Positions 1-8,879 of a stretch of 12,326 nt of DNA are shown here, piece by piece (positions within the stretch are counted from its first letter, which is position 1; the number at the start of each line of letters is the position of its first letter). Below the pieces are notes generated by a model. It saw only the letters and a program-made list of their open reading frames with translations. It had not been told where the DNA came from and ran no database searches. This DNA is from Neisseriaceae bacterium (lineage in GTDB: Bacteria; Pseudomonadota; Gammaproteobacteria; Burkholderiales; UBA11063), in assembly GCA_947454215.1 (NCBI GenBank), contig CANGJN010000005.1:1-12326 (forward strand), written 5' to 3'. Made by a program: the position numbers and the translations under genes.

Positions 1-20
1 CAAAATTACCAATACATCCG

Positions 21-49
21 TTACAAAAAAAAGTGGTGTTAATTATTAA
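21..49 (+). promoter_or_regulatory. Possible weak promoter for rplM-rpsI
   Basis: A TTACAA hexamer at 21-26 lies 17 bases before TATTAA at 44-49, which is a weak match to a sigma70 promoter (about 3 and 4 of 6 consensus positions). The -10 falls inside a perfect interrupted palindrome at 37-51 (TGTTAAT-T-ATTAACA), which could be an operator or simply chance in AT-rich DNA. The leader to the rplM ATG would be about 30 bases. In this base composition such matches are frequent, so the call is tentative. Confidence 0.3.
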
Positions 50-87
50 CATCTTTTAAATTTAAGCTTTTAGGACTATATAAAAAA

Positions 88-612
88 ATGGAAGAAATAA
101 AAACCAATACTGTTCATTTAGATAACTCTGCTTCGAATAAGCAAAAAAATCATTTTTTATCAACTACTAGATTTACATCTACAGGAACCTACTCTCCAAA
201 ATTAAATCATTTAAATAATGATTGGCTTTTAGTAGATGCTGATGGTCTCGTATTAGGAAGATTAGCTAGTAAAATCGCTCATATTTTAAGGGGAAAACAT
301 AAACCAACATTCTCTCCTCATTTAGATAATGGCGATTATGTGGTTGTAACTAATGTTGAAAAATTGATTGTAACTGGCAATAAAACCTTACAAAAAATTT
401 ATTATCGTCATACAGGTTATCCTGGAGGTATATATTCTAGAACATTCAATGAAATGTTAGATAAACATCCAGAAAAGATTTTAATTAATGCTGTAAAAGG
501 AATGTTACCAAAGGGTCCATTAGGTTTTGCAATGTTAAAAAAATTAAAAGTTTGTGTTGGCCCTACAAATCCACATAGTGCTCAACAACCTAAACAATTA
601 GTTCTTAAATAA
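88..612 (+). CDS. rplM: 50S ribosomal protein L13, N-terminally extended
   Basis: Encodes L13, an early-assembling 23S rRNA-binding protein of the large ribosomal subunit. The conserved body starts near residue 34 (TYSPKL, then [17 protein letters not shown]) and runs through [17 protein letters not shown], the RHTGYPGG segment, [10 protein letters not shown] and the C-terminal HSAQQP motif. The protein has 174 residues against about 142 in the family. The surplus is roughly 31 residues at the N terminus, rich in Asn, Ser, Thr and Lys. No in-frame ATG, GTG or TTG lies between codon 1 and the conserved body, so the extension appears real unless a frameshift or sequencing error is involved. An AGGA sequence at 72-75 precedes the ATG at a slightly long distance. 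It heads the usual rplM-rpsI pair, with only nine bases between the two genes. The identity is secure; only the N terminus is unusual. Confidence 0.97.
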   Translation: MEEIKTNTVHLDNSASNKQKNHFLSTTRFTSTGTYSPKLNHLNNDWLLVDADGLVLGRLASKIAHILRGKHKPTFSPHLDNGDYVVVTNVEKLIVTGNKTLQKIYYRHTGYPGGIYSRTFNEMLDKHPEKILINAVKGMLPKGPLGFAMLKKLKVCVGPTNPHSAQQPKQLVLK

Positions 613-621
613 GGAAAAAAT

Positions 622-1014
622 ATGAATGGTGAATATTATTATGGAACAGGAAAAAGAAAAAGTTCAATTGCTCGAGTATTTCTAAGTAAAGGTAATGGTA
701 AAATTGTTGTTAACAATAAAGATTTTGATAAATATTTTTCTAGGCCAACAAACTGTATGATTGTTCGTCAACCATTAGAACTAACAGAACATACCAATAC
801 TTTTGATATTAAAGTAAACGTAAGTGGTGGTGGTGAATCAGGGCAGGCAGGTGCAGTTAAACATGGAATAACTAGAGCTTTATTAGATTTTAGTCCCGAA
901 TTAAAGTCGATTTTATCTAAAGCAGGTTTTGTTACTCGTGATGCTAGAGAAGTTGAAAGAAAGAAGTGTGGATTAAGAAAAGCCAGAAGAAGAAAGCAAT
1001 TTTCAAAACGTTAA
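622..1014 (+). CDS. rpsI: 30S ribosomal protein S9
   Basis: Encodes S9, a protein of the 30S head whose basic C-terminal tail reaches the P-site tRNA. The 130-residue product has the normal family length. It carries the N-terminal [10 protein letters not shown] motif, the RQPLEL segment, the glycine-rich [10 protein letters not shown] loop followed by [10 protein letters not shown], and the terminal [14 protein letters not shown] stretch ending in the basic FSKR tail. The middle segment ([20 protein letters not shown]) resembles betaproteobacterial S9 proteins as I remember them. An AAGGA Shine-Dalgarno sequence at 612-616 sits about seven bases before the ATG. It is co-transcribed with rplM and followed directly by an intrinsic terminator. 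Confidence 0.98.
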   Translation: MNGEYYYGTGKRKSSIARVFLSKGNGKIVVNNKDFDKYFSRPTNCMIVRQPLELTEHTNTFDIKVNVSGGGESGQAGAVKHGITRALLDFSPELKSILSKAGFVTRDAREVERKKCGLRKARRRKQFSKR

Positions 1015-1022
1015 ATATTACC

Positions 1023-1052
1023 AAGAGACATTTTTCAATGTCTCTTTTTTTT
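1023..1052 (+). terminator. Intrinsic terminator of rplM-rpsI
   Basis: A perfect 10-bp stem (1023-1032 pairing with 1037-1046, core AGAGACAT/ATGTCTCT) with a four-base loop runs directly into eight T residues at 1045-1052. It starts eight bases after the rpsI stop codon. The T tract is on the plus-strand side only, so it should end the ribosomal transcript and not the converging scoB transcript. Confidence 0.92.
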
Positions 1053-1158
1053 ATCCTTATACAATGAGCAATAAAGTTACAAATACTATATTTATATAAA
1101 CTATTCACCACTAATTAAAATGATTAAATAACTATTTTTAACTTTTCAAGTTAATTTA

Positions 1159-1815
1159 TTATATCTTCATTTCTGGAACATTATCACCAATAATTAACCC
1201 GCATTCTGTTGCTTTAACTATCTCATCTATACTAACTCCTGGTGCCCTTTCTAATAAATGCATCCCTTTTTCAGTAATTTCTAAAACAGCTAGTTCTGTA
1301 ACAATCAAGTGAACTGCATTGGATGCTGATAACGGTAAAGTACATTTTTTTAATATTTTACTTTTACCATCTTTAGATTTATGTTGCATAACTACTATCA
1401 CTCTTTTGGTACCAGTAAGCAAGTCCATTGCTCCTCCCATACCTTTAACTACCTTACCAGGAATAATCCAATTAGCTATATCACCTGTTTCTGATACTTC
1501 CATCGCTCCCAAAATACTAAGATCGACTTTGCCAGCTCTAATCATAGCAAAAGATTCTGCTGAAGAAAAAAAAGATGCCCCAATATTAGTTGTAATAGTT
1601 TCTTTACCCGCATTAATTAAATCTGGGTCTTCTTCTCCTTGATAAGGAAATCTACCAATACCAAGCAAACCATTTTCACTTTGTAAAGTAACAGTTATAT
1701 TTGTAGGAATATAATTAGCGACTAATGTTGGAATTCCAATCCCTAAATTAACATAAAATCCATTTTGAATTTCTTTGGCAATACGCTGTGCCATTTGTTC
1801 TCTTGTTAAAGCCAT
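1159..1815 (-). CDS. scoB: 3-oxoacid (acetoacetate/succinyl) CoA-transferase subunit B
   Basis: The beta subunit of a class I CoA-transferase, which moves CoA from an acyl-CoA donor (usually succinyl-CoA) to a 3-oxoacid such as acetoacetate. The 218-residue length fits the family. The N-terminal region shows NLGIGIPTLVANYIP, then the SENG motif at residues 46-49, whose Glu47 is the expected catalytic glutamate that forms the enzyme-CoA thioester. The later GAMEVSETGDIANW and KGMGGAMDL segments are typical of subunit B. The gene starts two bases from the end of scoA (one intervening base). Its AGAGG ribosome binding site (complement of 1821-1825) lies inside the scoA tail, so translation of the two subunits is probably coupled. 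The exact acid substrate cannot be read from sequence; the symbol reflects the closest familiar family, and AtoA or PcaJ-type enzymes are related alternatives. Confidence 0.92.
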   Translation of the reverse strand: MALTREQMAQRIAKEIQNGFYVNLGIGIPTLVANYIPTNITVTLQSENGLLGIGRFPYQGEEDPDLINAGKETITTNIGASFFSSAESFAMIRAGKVDLSILGAMEVSETGDIANWIIPGKVVKGMGGAMDLLTGTKRVIVVMQHKSKDGKSKILKKCTLPLSASNAVHLIVTELAVLEITEKGMHLLERAPGVSIDEIVKATECGLIIGDNVPEMKI

Positions 1816-1816
1816 A

Positions 1817-2515
1817 CTAACCTCTTTTGGTAATAGTTAATTTTTCAATACGTTTTTCATAGTTTTTTCCTTGGAATATTCGATGAACATATATGCCAGG
1901 TGTATGTACCATATCTGGATCAATTGATCCAACGGGCACTATTTCTTCTACTTCGGCAATAGTTATTTTCCCTGCAGTAGCCATGACTGGATTAAAATTC
2001 CGTGCTGTTTTTCTATACAATAAATTACCCATAGCATCGCCTTTATAAGCTTTAACTAATGAAAAATCTGGAATAATAGCATTTTCGAGTATGCATGGTT
2101 TTCCATTATACCATTTAATTTCTTTATTATTTGCTATAATTGTACTAGCTCCTGTAGGGGTATAAAATGCTGGAATACCAGCTCCTCCAGCCCTTAACCT
2201 CTCAGCTAAAGTTCCTTGAGGAACAAGTTCTAAATTTAACTCACCAGACAAAACCAATAATTCAAATAATTTGTTCTCTCCAACATAACTGGATACCATT
2301 TTATTTACTTGTCTTGTTTGCAATAATAACCCAATTCCGAAATTATCAACCCCAGCATTGTTAGAGATACAGGTTAGATTTTTAATACCTTTATCCCTCA
2401 ATGCAGATATTAAATTTTCTGGAATACCACATAAACCAAACCCTCCCAATGCTAATGTGGCTCCATCATTAATATCAAAAATTGCCTCATTTGCATTGTT
2501 AAATAATTTAGTCAT
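1817..2515 (-). CDS. scoA: 3-oxoacid (acetoacetate/succinyl) CoA-transferase subunit A
   Basis: The alpha subunit of the heteromeric class I CoA-transferase whose beta subunit follows immediately. The 232-residue protein carries the family glycine-rich [10 protein letters not shown] motif at residues 24-33, implicated in CoA binding, followed by [15 protein letters not shown], the [22 protein letters not shown] block with its conserved PQGT, and a later [16 protein letters not shown] stretch. All are typical of subunit A. The ATG is preceded by AAAGGA (complement region near 2524-2529). The gene lies 36 bases after the patatin-like gene on the same strand, so the three genes probably form one transcript. 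With ScoB it would convert acetoacetate to acetoacetyl-CoA, the entry step for using ketone bodies or 3-hydroxybutyrate released from polyhydroxybutyrate. Confidence 0.93.
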   Translation of the reverse strand: MTKLFNNANEAIFDINDGATLALGGFGLCGIPENLISALRDKGIKNLTCISNNAGVDNFGIGLLLQTRQVNKMVSSYVGENKLFELLVLSGELNLELVPQGTLAERLRAGGAGIPAFYTPTGASTIIANNKEIKWYNGKPCILENAIIPDFSLVKAYKGDAMGNLLYRKTARNFNPVMATAGKITIAEVEEIVPVGSIDPDMVHTPGIYVHRIFQGKNYEKRIEKLTITKRG

Positions 2516-2551
2516 TATAAGATCCTTTCTATATATTCAATAAAAAATTAA

Positions 2552-3694
2552 TTAATTATCTGGAGAATAAATAGTTAAACCTATGTCAACATTGTTTTCC
2601 CATTGATCTTTTTTATCATTAATAAGTTTTTGAGCAGAACTATAGCCTAAATCATAATGATGCCTTGCCGTAACAGAACTAAAATTATAATCTTTTGAGT
2701 GTAACTCTGTTCCTTTTTCTGAACGATAAATTAATCGAACAACATCAATTTTATGAGATAGGCCTAATTTTAGTATTTTAGATACATTAGGTAGTTTTTT
2801 TTGTTCATCAGTTAAAATTGTAGAAAGATAATTTATTGCATGAGATAAGTTTTGAGTAGAAGCATACAATGAAGTTCCTCTTTTAGAATGTGATGAATAT
2901 TGAATATCTTTGACTCGTTCTAATAAACCATCAAAACTATGCGGGTATGGGCCTTTTGCTGAAAATAAATCGACCATGAAGCATAAAAGATTTTGTACAC
3001 TACCAGCATTTTCTGCAAATTCATCAAATATTTTAGATAATGCATTATTATTGTAAACTCCACCATCTACATAATATTTATTACCAATTTTAACAGGTGC
3101 AAACCCTGGTGGTAATGCACCAGTTGCAAGGATATGATCTATAGTTATTTCCTGATTAGTATTATCAAAAAACTCAAAACTTCCTTCTCCCAATTCAACT
3201 ACACCTAAACATAACCTAACATGTTTTTCATTAAGATAGTCTAGATCAATTAACCTTTCTAAAGTTTTTCTTAATGGGTATATATCATAATAGCTTAAGT
3301 TTTCTAAACTATTATTAGCCATAAATAATGGGTTAAAAAAACGAGGATAAAAAAAACCAGGCACACCTGTTAGAGCAAAACTTGCACCAATAAAGTTATA
3401 AAATTTTGTTAAATTTAACTTATCAAAAATCGGCGGGTAAAAAAAATCAGCAGTTATTGTATCCCAAAATTCTTCCAATCTTGCAATTCTTTTTTCAGGA
3501 GGATTACCAGCAATAATAGAGGAGTTGATTCCACCTATAGATATTCCAACCAGCATATCTGGTTCATAACCTGCCTCTGCAAAAGCCTTATATGCTCCAA
3601 CCTGATATGACCCTAAAGCTCCTCCACCTTGAAAAATATAACAATTTTTCCTTTTCAAAGTTATTTGGTTTTTTAGTAGATTAGTTGTTTTCAA
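2552..3694 (-). CDS. Patatin-like phospholipase (PNPLA domain, DUF3734-type C terminus)
   Basis: A 380-residue patatin-family lipid acyl hydrolase. The N-terminal catalytic domain shows the oxyanion-hole motif GGGALG at residues 23-28, the nucleophile elbow GISIG at 50-54 (Ser52), and the DGG motif at 210-212 (Asp210), so the Ser-Asp catalytic dyad is complete. There is no obvious signal peptide, which points to a cytosolic enzyme or one secreted by a dedicated system. The C-terminal third (RVKDIQYSSHSKR and after, ending near ARHHYDLGYSSAQKLI) looks like the DUF3734 extension of this subfamily. The only plausible start is TTG at 3694-3692, with AAAGGA seven bases upstream and an in-frame TAA two codons before it. 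It heads a unit with scoA and scoB. In Legionella pneumophila a patatin-like gene (patD) is paired with bdhA, a ketone-body enzyme, so the association with this metabolism has a known parallel. The substrate is unknown. Confidence 0.9.
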   Translation of the reverse strand: MKTTNLLKNQITLKRKNCYIFQGGGALGSYQVGAYKAFAEAGYEPDMLVGISIGGINSSIIAGNPPEKRIARLEEFWDTITADFFYPPIFDKLNLTKFYNFIGASFALTGVPGFFYPRFFNPLFMANNSLENLSYYDIYPLRKTLERLIDLDYLNEKHVRLCLGVVELGEGSFEFFDNTNQEITIDHILATGALPPGFAPVKIGNKYYVDGGVYNNNALSKIFDEFAENAGSVQNLLCFMVDLFSAKGPYPHSFDGLLERVKDIQYSSHSKRGTSLYASTQNLSHAINYLSTILTDEQKKLPNVSKILKLGLSHKIDVVRLIYRSEKGTELHSKDYNFSSVTARHHYDLGYSSAQKLINDKKDQWENNVDIGLTIYSPDN

Positions 3695-3701
3695 ATTTTA
3701 T

Positions 3702-3707
3702 TCCTTT
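3702..3707 (-). promoter_or_regulatory. Ribosome binding site fixing the TTG start of the patatin gene
   Basis: The minus strand reads AAAGGA here, seven bases before TTG at 3694-3692. Because a stop codon (TAA) lies two codons upstream in frame and the next in-frame ATG is at codon 47, after the oxyanion motif, this site decides for the TTG start. A second Shine-Dalgarno-like GAGGAG lies some 15 bases further upstream (about 3718-3723) but has no start codon at a suitable distance. Confidence 0.75.
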
Positions 3708-3794
3708 AAAAATTAATTCTCCTCATCCGTTATATTTATTTAACCTAAATACATTTCTTTTTAATAATAAAAGTTTGATTATTTTTAATTTATT

Positions 3795-3823
3795 ATTGTA
3801 TAAAAATTTTATAAAGAATACAA
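3795..3823 (-). promoter_or_regulatory. Probable sigma70 promoter of the patatin-scoA-scoB unit
   Basis: On the minus strand TTGTAT (complement of 3818-3823) lies 17 bases before TACAAT (complement of 3795-3800), which matches five of six -10 positions. Transcription would start near 3788 and give a leader of about 95 bases. Similar-looking sites arise easily in AT-rich DNA, so this is the best candidate and not a certain one. Confidence 0.45.
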
Positions 3824-4523
3824 AAATTTATAATTAATTAAGAGCTAAAGTTAATTTTATATAAACATTCACTTATGATTTATTAGTTTTATAATGCCAT
3901 ATCAAAATGGTTAATTAAAAAATTTATATGGTTTAAAAAAATAAAGAATATTTATCTTCAGAGTAGCGATTGAACATGTTAATAGGAAACTAAAAATTTT
4001 TTAAATAAATGATTGAATTTAAAATTTTGAACTAAATTAACAATGAAATTAAATATTTACAAACATTTCCATAGTAAGAAAAGATGTCTAATAAAAAACC
4101 ATATAGATATAGTTGGGAAAAGACAAACCTTCACATCTGTTAAAATGTTAAAAACACTGAGTAGTAATAATTTAATTGAGGCGAATTATTTCTTTGTATA
4201 TATTAATTATAACATAATATTAATATTTAAGTATTCCAAATTAATTTAGTTAATATTAAAAAATAAAAAATCTCACTTATTTTATTACTCATAATGCAAT
4301 TATATAACATCTTTGTATCTTTACAAAATTATAAAGTTATATTAGATTAAATAAGTATTGAAAATAGATGCAGTTATGGATGGTAGAATAATAGATAGGG
4401 GGGGATTTCTGACAATGAGTTGAACGGAGATAATTATTTAAGAATATAATTAGAAATCACTGTAAATATATAACAAAAATAAAGCAACTATTATATTAAC
4501 TATAAAAGTTTATTGGCATAATA
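3824..4523. other. Long gene-free stretch between the patatin unit and atpC
   Basis: About 700 bases of very AT-rich sequence without a supported gene. The one notable open frame (4043-4249, 68 codons) has no ribosome binding site and no recognisable motif. I saw no tRNA-like fold, no long terminal repeats and no CRISPR spacing. Around 4358-4444 lies a short coding-like patch interrupted by seven consecutive G residues, described separately. The stretch is most simply read as decayed former coding DNA, which is inference. Confidence 0.5.
4358..4444 (+). pseudogene. Possible gene remnant broken at a G7 tract
   Basis: Before the seven G residues at 4398-4404, one frame reads VLKIDAVMDGRIIDRGG and closes about six codons later. 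After the tract another frame reads GGISDNELNGDNYLRI and then stops at TAA. Both halves have a balanced amino-acid mix unlike the Lys/Asn/Ile/Phe-rich noise around them, and they join if the G run changed length. No protein family is recognised, and the patch is too short to rule out chance. Confidence 0.25.
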
Positions 4524-4559
4524 AATGGTTTTTCATAATAGCAATTAAGAAAAACCATT
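4524..4559 (-). terminator. Hairpin after atpC, likely end of the atp transcript
   Basis: A perfect 11-bp inverted repeat (AATGGTTTTTC at 4524-4534 and its complement at 4549-4559) with a 14-base loop lies about 36 bases beyond the atpC stop codon. In the minus-strand transcript the stem is followed by UUAUUAUG, only a weak U tract. It is well placed to end the atp operon, either as a weak intrinsic terminator or as a 3'-end stabilising hairpin. Confidence 0.55.
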
Positions 4560-4595
4560 CTAGTGTAGATTAGTTAATTAATGAAATTAATCACA

Positions 4596-5015
4596 TCATT
4601 TAACATGATTCCTCATATACTCCAGAGCTTTCAGTTGAGCAATAGCTATTTCTAATGAAACAAAAGATTTATTTGAAGTATCACTTTGCGTATTAATCTT
4701 ATTTAAGGCTTCATTTCTTTGCTCTATTAGACGACTCTCATCTAATGCATCCGTTCTTTCAACAATATCGGCTAAAATGATAGCTTTATTATTAGAAACC
4801 TCTAAGAAGCCCCCAGAAATAGCTAAAATAGATTGTTTTGCTTCATTTGGTAATTGAATTCTTAGTATACCTGGTTTTAATTTTACAATAATTGGAATAT
4901 GATTAGGGTAAATTCCTAATTCACCTTCAAATCCAGATACTACAAAGTATTCTACTTCACCTGAAAATATGAATTTTTCTGAATCAACAACATCAACTTT
5001 AATGGTTTTAGACAT
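4596..5015 (-). CDS. atpC: F1 ATP synthase epsilon subunit
   Basis: The epsilon subunit of the F1 central stalk, which couples gamma to the c-ring and can restrain ATP hydrolysis. At 139 residues it matches the usual proteobacterial length. The N-terminal beta-sandwich (about residues 1-85) contains GEVEYFVVSGFEGELGIYPNHIPI and the SGGFLEVSNNKAIILAD segment. The C-terminal two-helix part (about 90-139) is present (ERTDALDESRLIEQR and ELEYMRNHVK-like end, here ALEYMRNHVK), so the inhibitory arm is not truncated. It is the last gene of the operon, eight bases after the atpD stop, with a modest AGG ribosome binding site, and is followed by a hairpin. Confidence 0.96.
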   Translation of the reverse strand: MSKTIKVDVVDSEKFIFSGEVEYFVVSGFEGELGIYPNHIPIIVKLKPGILRIQLPNEAKQSILAISGGFLEVSNNKAIILADIVERTDALDESRLIEQRNEALNKINTQSDTSNKSFVSLEIAIAQLKALEYMRNHVK

Positions 5016-5023
5016 ATAAATAC

Positions 5024-6415
<1,392 letters not shown>

Positions 6416-6446
6416 CTACAAATATATTAAAAATTTGAAATATAAG

Positions 6447-7319
6447 TTAAACAGCAGAACTACCTGCCACAATTTCAGATAATTCTTTAGTTATAATAGC
6501 TTGTCTAGATTTATTATAAACTAACTTTAAATGATTTATAGCAGAACCAGCATTATCAGTAGCTGATTTCATTGCAACCATTCTTGCCGCTTGTTCCGAA
6601 GCCATATTATCAGCCAAACATTGAAAAACTACCGATTCTATATATCGACGAATAAGATCATTTAAAATTTCAACAGCAGATGGCTCATATTCATACTCTG
6701 TAGTTTGTATTTTATTTGATGTTAAATGTGAATCTGATAGTGGTAGTAACTTTTCAAAAATTGGTTTTTGTTTCATTGTATTAATAAAATGAGAGTAAAT
6801 GATGTATATTCCATCCAGTTTATTATCTTTAAATTTATTTAACATATCTGATAAAGGTCCAATAATTTTATCCATCATTGGAATATCTCCTAAACCTATA
6901 GCGGAAGAAGTAACATTTAAATTTAATCTTTTACTAGCAGTTAAGGCTTTCTGACCCAAAGTACAAACATCGATTTGAATATTATTTTTTGTAAACTCAT
7001 GAATTTTTTCTAAAAAAACTTTAATTGAGTTAGAATTCAAACCTCCGCATAAACCTTTATCTGATGTAATAAGAATTATTCCAATCCTTTCATTTTCATT
7101 TGATACACGCAAATATGGAGATAAATTTCTAGCATAACTATTTAAGTTAGACAAATTTGCCATTACCTCTCTAATTTTTTCTGCATATGGTCTTGCAGCC
7201 TTCATCCTCTCTTGAGTTTTTCTCATTTTAGAAGTTGCGACCATTTGCATAGCCCTAGTAATTTTTTGTGTATTTTGGACACTTTTAATTTTACTTCTAA
7301 TTTCTTTAGTAGCTGACAT
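6447..7319 (-). CDS. atpG: F1 ATP synthase gamma subunit
   Basis: The rotor shaft of F1. The 290-residue protein is full length (family about 287). It begins with the conserved N-terminal helix (KEIRSKIKSVQNTQKITRAMQMVATSKM, residues 5-32). The middle alpha/beta region includes TSDKGLCGGLNSN. The protein ends with the conserved C-terminal helix (ARMVAMKSATDNAGSAI and QAIITKELSEIVAG), which forms the other half of the coiled-coil shaft. It lies seven bases after the atpA stop, with a TAGGA ribosome binding site. No unusual features. Confidence 0.97.
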   Translation of the reverse strand: MSATKEIRSKIKSVQNTQKITRAMQMVATSKMRKTQERMKAARPYAEKIREVMANLSNLNSYARNLSPYLRVSNENERIGIILITSDKGLCGGLNSNSIKVFLEKIHEFTKNNIQIDVCTLGQKALTASKRLNLNVTSSAIGLGDIPMMDKIIGPLSDMLNKFKDNKLDGIYIIYSHFINTMKQKPIFEKLLPLSDSHLTSNKIQTTEYEYEPSAVEILNDLIRRYIESVVFQCLADNMASEQAARMVAMKSATDNAGSAINHLKLVYNKSRQAIITKELSEIVAGSSAV

Positions 7320-7326
7320 TTATTTC

Positions 7327-8871
7327 CTACCTAGATAAAAATAAGTTTTTAAATTCTTCTAAGGATTTTTTAATTATTACTTCATCTTCCTTGGTCATTT
7401 CTCCTGATTTATTAATATTTTCAAGAACTTGAGGAAAATTGGATTTTATATAATTAGCAAATTCAGATTCGAACTTTAAACATTTAGAAAAGTGCACTTC
7501 ATTATAAAATCCATTATTTACAGAATATAAAGTCAAAGCCATTTCAGCTTTAGATAAGGGACTATATTGTTTTTGTTTCATTAATTCAGTAACTATTTGC
7601 CCATGACTTAACTGCTTTCTTGTTGCCTCATCTAAATCTGAAGCAAATTGTGCAAAAGCTGCTAATTCTCTATACTGTGCTAAAGCCAACCTAACCCCAC
7701 CACCTAATTTTTTAATGACCTTAGTTTGGGCAGCACCTCCTACACGAGAAACTGAAATCCCAGGATTAATAGCAGGTCTAATTCCAGAGTTAAACAAATC
7801 ACTTTCTAAAAATATTTGTCCATCAGTAATTGAAATTACATTAGTGGGAACAAATGCAGAAACATCTCCTGCTTGTGTTTCTATTATTGGTAATGCAGTT
7901 AAAGAACCTGTTTTACCCTTAACTTCTCCATTAGTTACTCTCTCAACATATTCTTCATTAACTCTGGCAGCTCTCTCTAATAACCTAGAGTGTAAATAAA
8001 AAACATCACCAGGATATGCCTCTCTACCTGGGGGTCTTCTTAATAATAAAGAAATTTGTCTATATGCTACAGCTTGTTTAGATAAATCATCATAAACAAT
8101 TAATGCATCTTGACCCCTATCTCTAAAGTATTCACCCATTGCACAACCAGAATATGGAGCTATAAACTGCATAGCTGCGGCCTCAGATGCCGATGCAACT
8201 ACAACTATAGTGTGACTCAATGCTTGATGTTCATCTAATTTACTTACTACTTTAGCTATAGATGATGCCTTTTGCCCAATAGCCACATAAATACAAACTA
8301 CACCAGTATTTTTTTGATTTATAATTGTATCTATTGCAACAGCAGTTTTACCAGTTTGTCTATCTCCAATAATTAACTCTCTTTGACCTCTGCCTATAGG
8401 TATCATCGAGTCAATAGCTTTAATACCTGTTTCTAAAGGTTGTGATACTGATTTCCTGTCAATAACTCCTGGAGCAACTTTTTCAATATAAGAGGTTAAT
8501 TTAGTATTGATCGAACCTTTACCATCAATTGGCTCTCCTAAAGCATTAACTACCCTACCAATTAATTCAGGACCTACGGGAACTTCTAAAATCCTCCCAG
8601 TACATAATACTTCTTGTCCCTCAGTAATATTTTCATAATTACCCAATACAACAGCCCCGACACAATCTCTATCGAGATTCATTGCTATACCATATATATT
8701 TCCAGGAAATAAAACCATTTCCCCTTGCATTACGTTTGATAGACCGTAAATCTGAACAATTCCATCTGATACCGATAGAACAATTCCTTTAGTTTGAAAA
8801 TTATTTTCTATATGTAAATTTTCAATTTTTAATTTTATAACATCACTAATTTCTGAAGGATTTAAATGCAT
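7327..8871 (-). CDS. atpA: F1 ATP synthase alpha subunit
   Basis: The non-catalytic nucleotide-binding subunit of F1, alternating with beta in the hexamer. The 514-residue protein carries the P-loop GDRQTGKT at 169-176, the Walker B-like stretch ALIVYDDLS at 256-264, the [19 protein letters not shown] block, and the arginine finger Arg376 in [13 protein letters not shown], which completes the catalytic site on the neighbouring beta subunit. The N-terminal MHLNPSEIS resembles gammaproteobacterial starts. The AGAGG ribosome binding site (complement of 8877-8881) overlaps the atpH stop codon, suggesting translational coupling with atpH. Length and motifs are normal. Confidence 0.99.
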   Translation of the reverse strand: MHLNPSEISDVIKLKIENLHIENNFQTKGIVLSVSDGIVQIYGLSNVMQGEMVLFPGNIYGIAMNLDRDCVGAVVLGNYENITEGQEVLCTGRILEVPVGPELIGRVVNALGEPIDGKGSINTKLTSYIEKVAPGVIDRKSVSQPLETGIKAIDSMIPIGRGQRELIIGDRQTGKTAVAIDTIINQKNTGVVCIYVAIGQKASSIAKVVSKLDEHQALSHTIVVVASASEAAAMQFIAPYSGCAMGEYFRDRGQDALIVYDDLSKQAVAYRQISLLLRRPPGREAYPGDVFYLHSRLLERAARVNEEYVERVTNGEVKGKTGSLTALPIIETQAGDVSAFVPTNVISITDGQIFLESDLFNSGIRPAINPGISVSRVGGAAQTKVIKKLGGGVRLALAQYRELAAFAQFASDLDEATRKQLSHGQIVTELMKQKQYSPLSKAEMALTLYSVNNGFYNEVHFSKCLKFESEFANYIKSNFPQVLENINKSGEMTKEDEVIIKKSLEEFKNLFLSR

Positions 8872-8879
8872 ATAAACCT

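Noticed and set aside
1138..1154. Seven-bp hairpin (TTAACTT/AAGTTAA) just past the scoB stop codon, as a terminator for the patatin-scoAB unit
   Set aside because: The minus-strand transcript has no U run after the stem and the stem is all weak pairs but one. It may contribute to 3'-end formation but does not qualify as an intrinsic terminator.
1319..1642. Plus-strand open frames inside scoB, scoA, atpD, atpA and atpB
   Set aside because: They are antisense shadows of highly conserved genes with strong functional motifs, and they lack ribosome binding sites and recognisable products.
3893..3932. Short inverted and direct repeats (CCATAT/ATATGG, repeated ATGGTT) as insertion-sequence ends
   Set aside because: Only six bases long, with no transposase remnant between or beside them and no matching target-site duplication; expected by chance at this base composition.
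4043..4249. 68-codon plus-strand open frame
   Set aside because: No Shine-Dalgarno sequence, Lys/Asn/Ile/Tyr-rich composition expected from AT-rich noise, no motif, and it ends in a low-complexity tail.
3695..4595. Possible tRNA, riboswitch or CRISPR array in the long spacer
   Set aside because: No cloverleaf-compatible GC stems, no TTCGA-type T-loop, no conserved riboswitch core and no regularly spaced repeats were seen.
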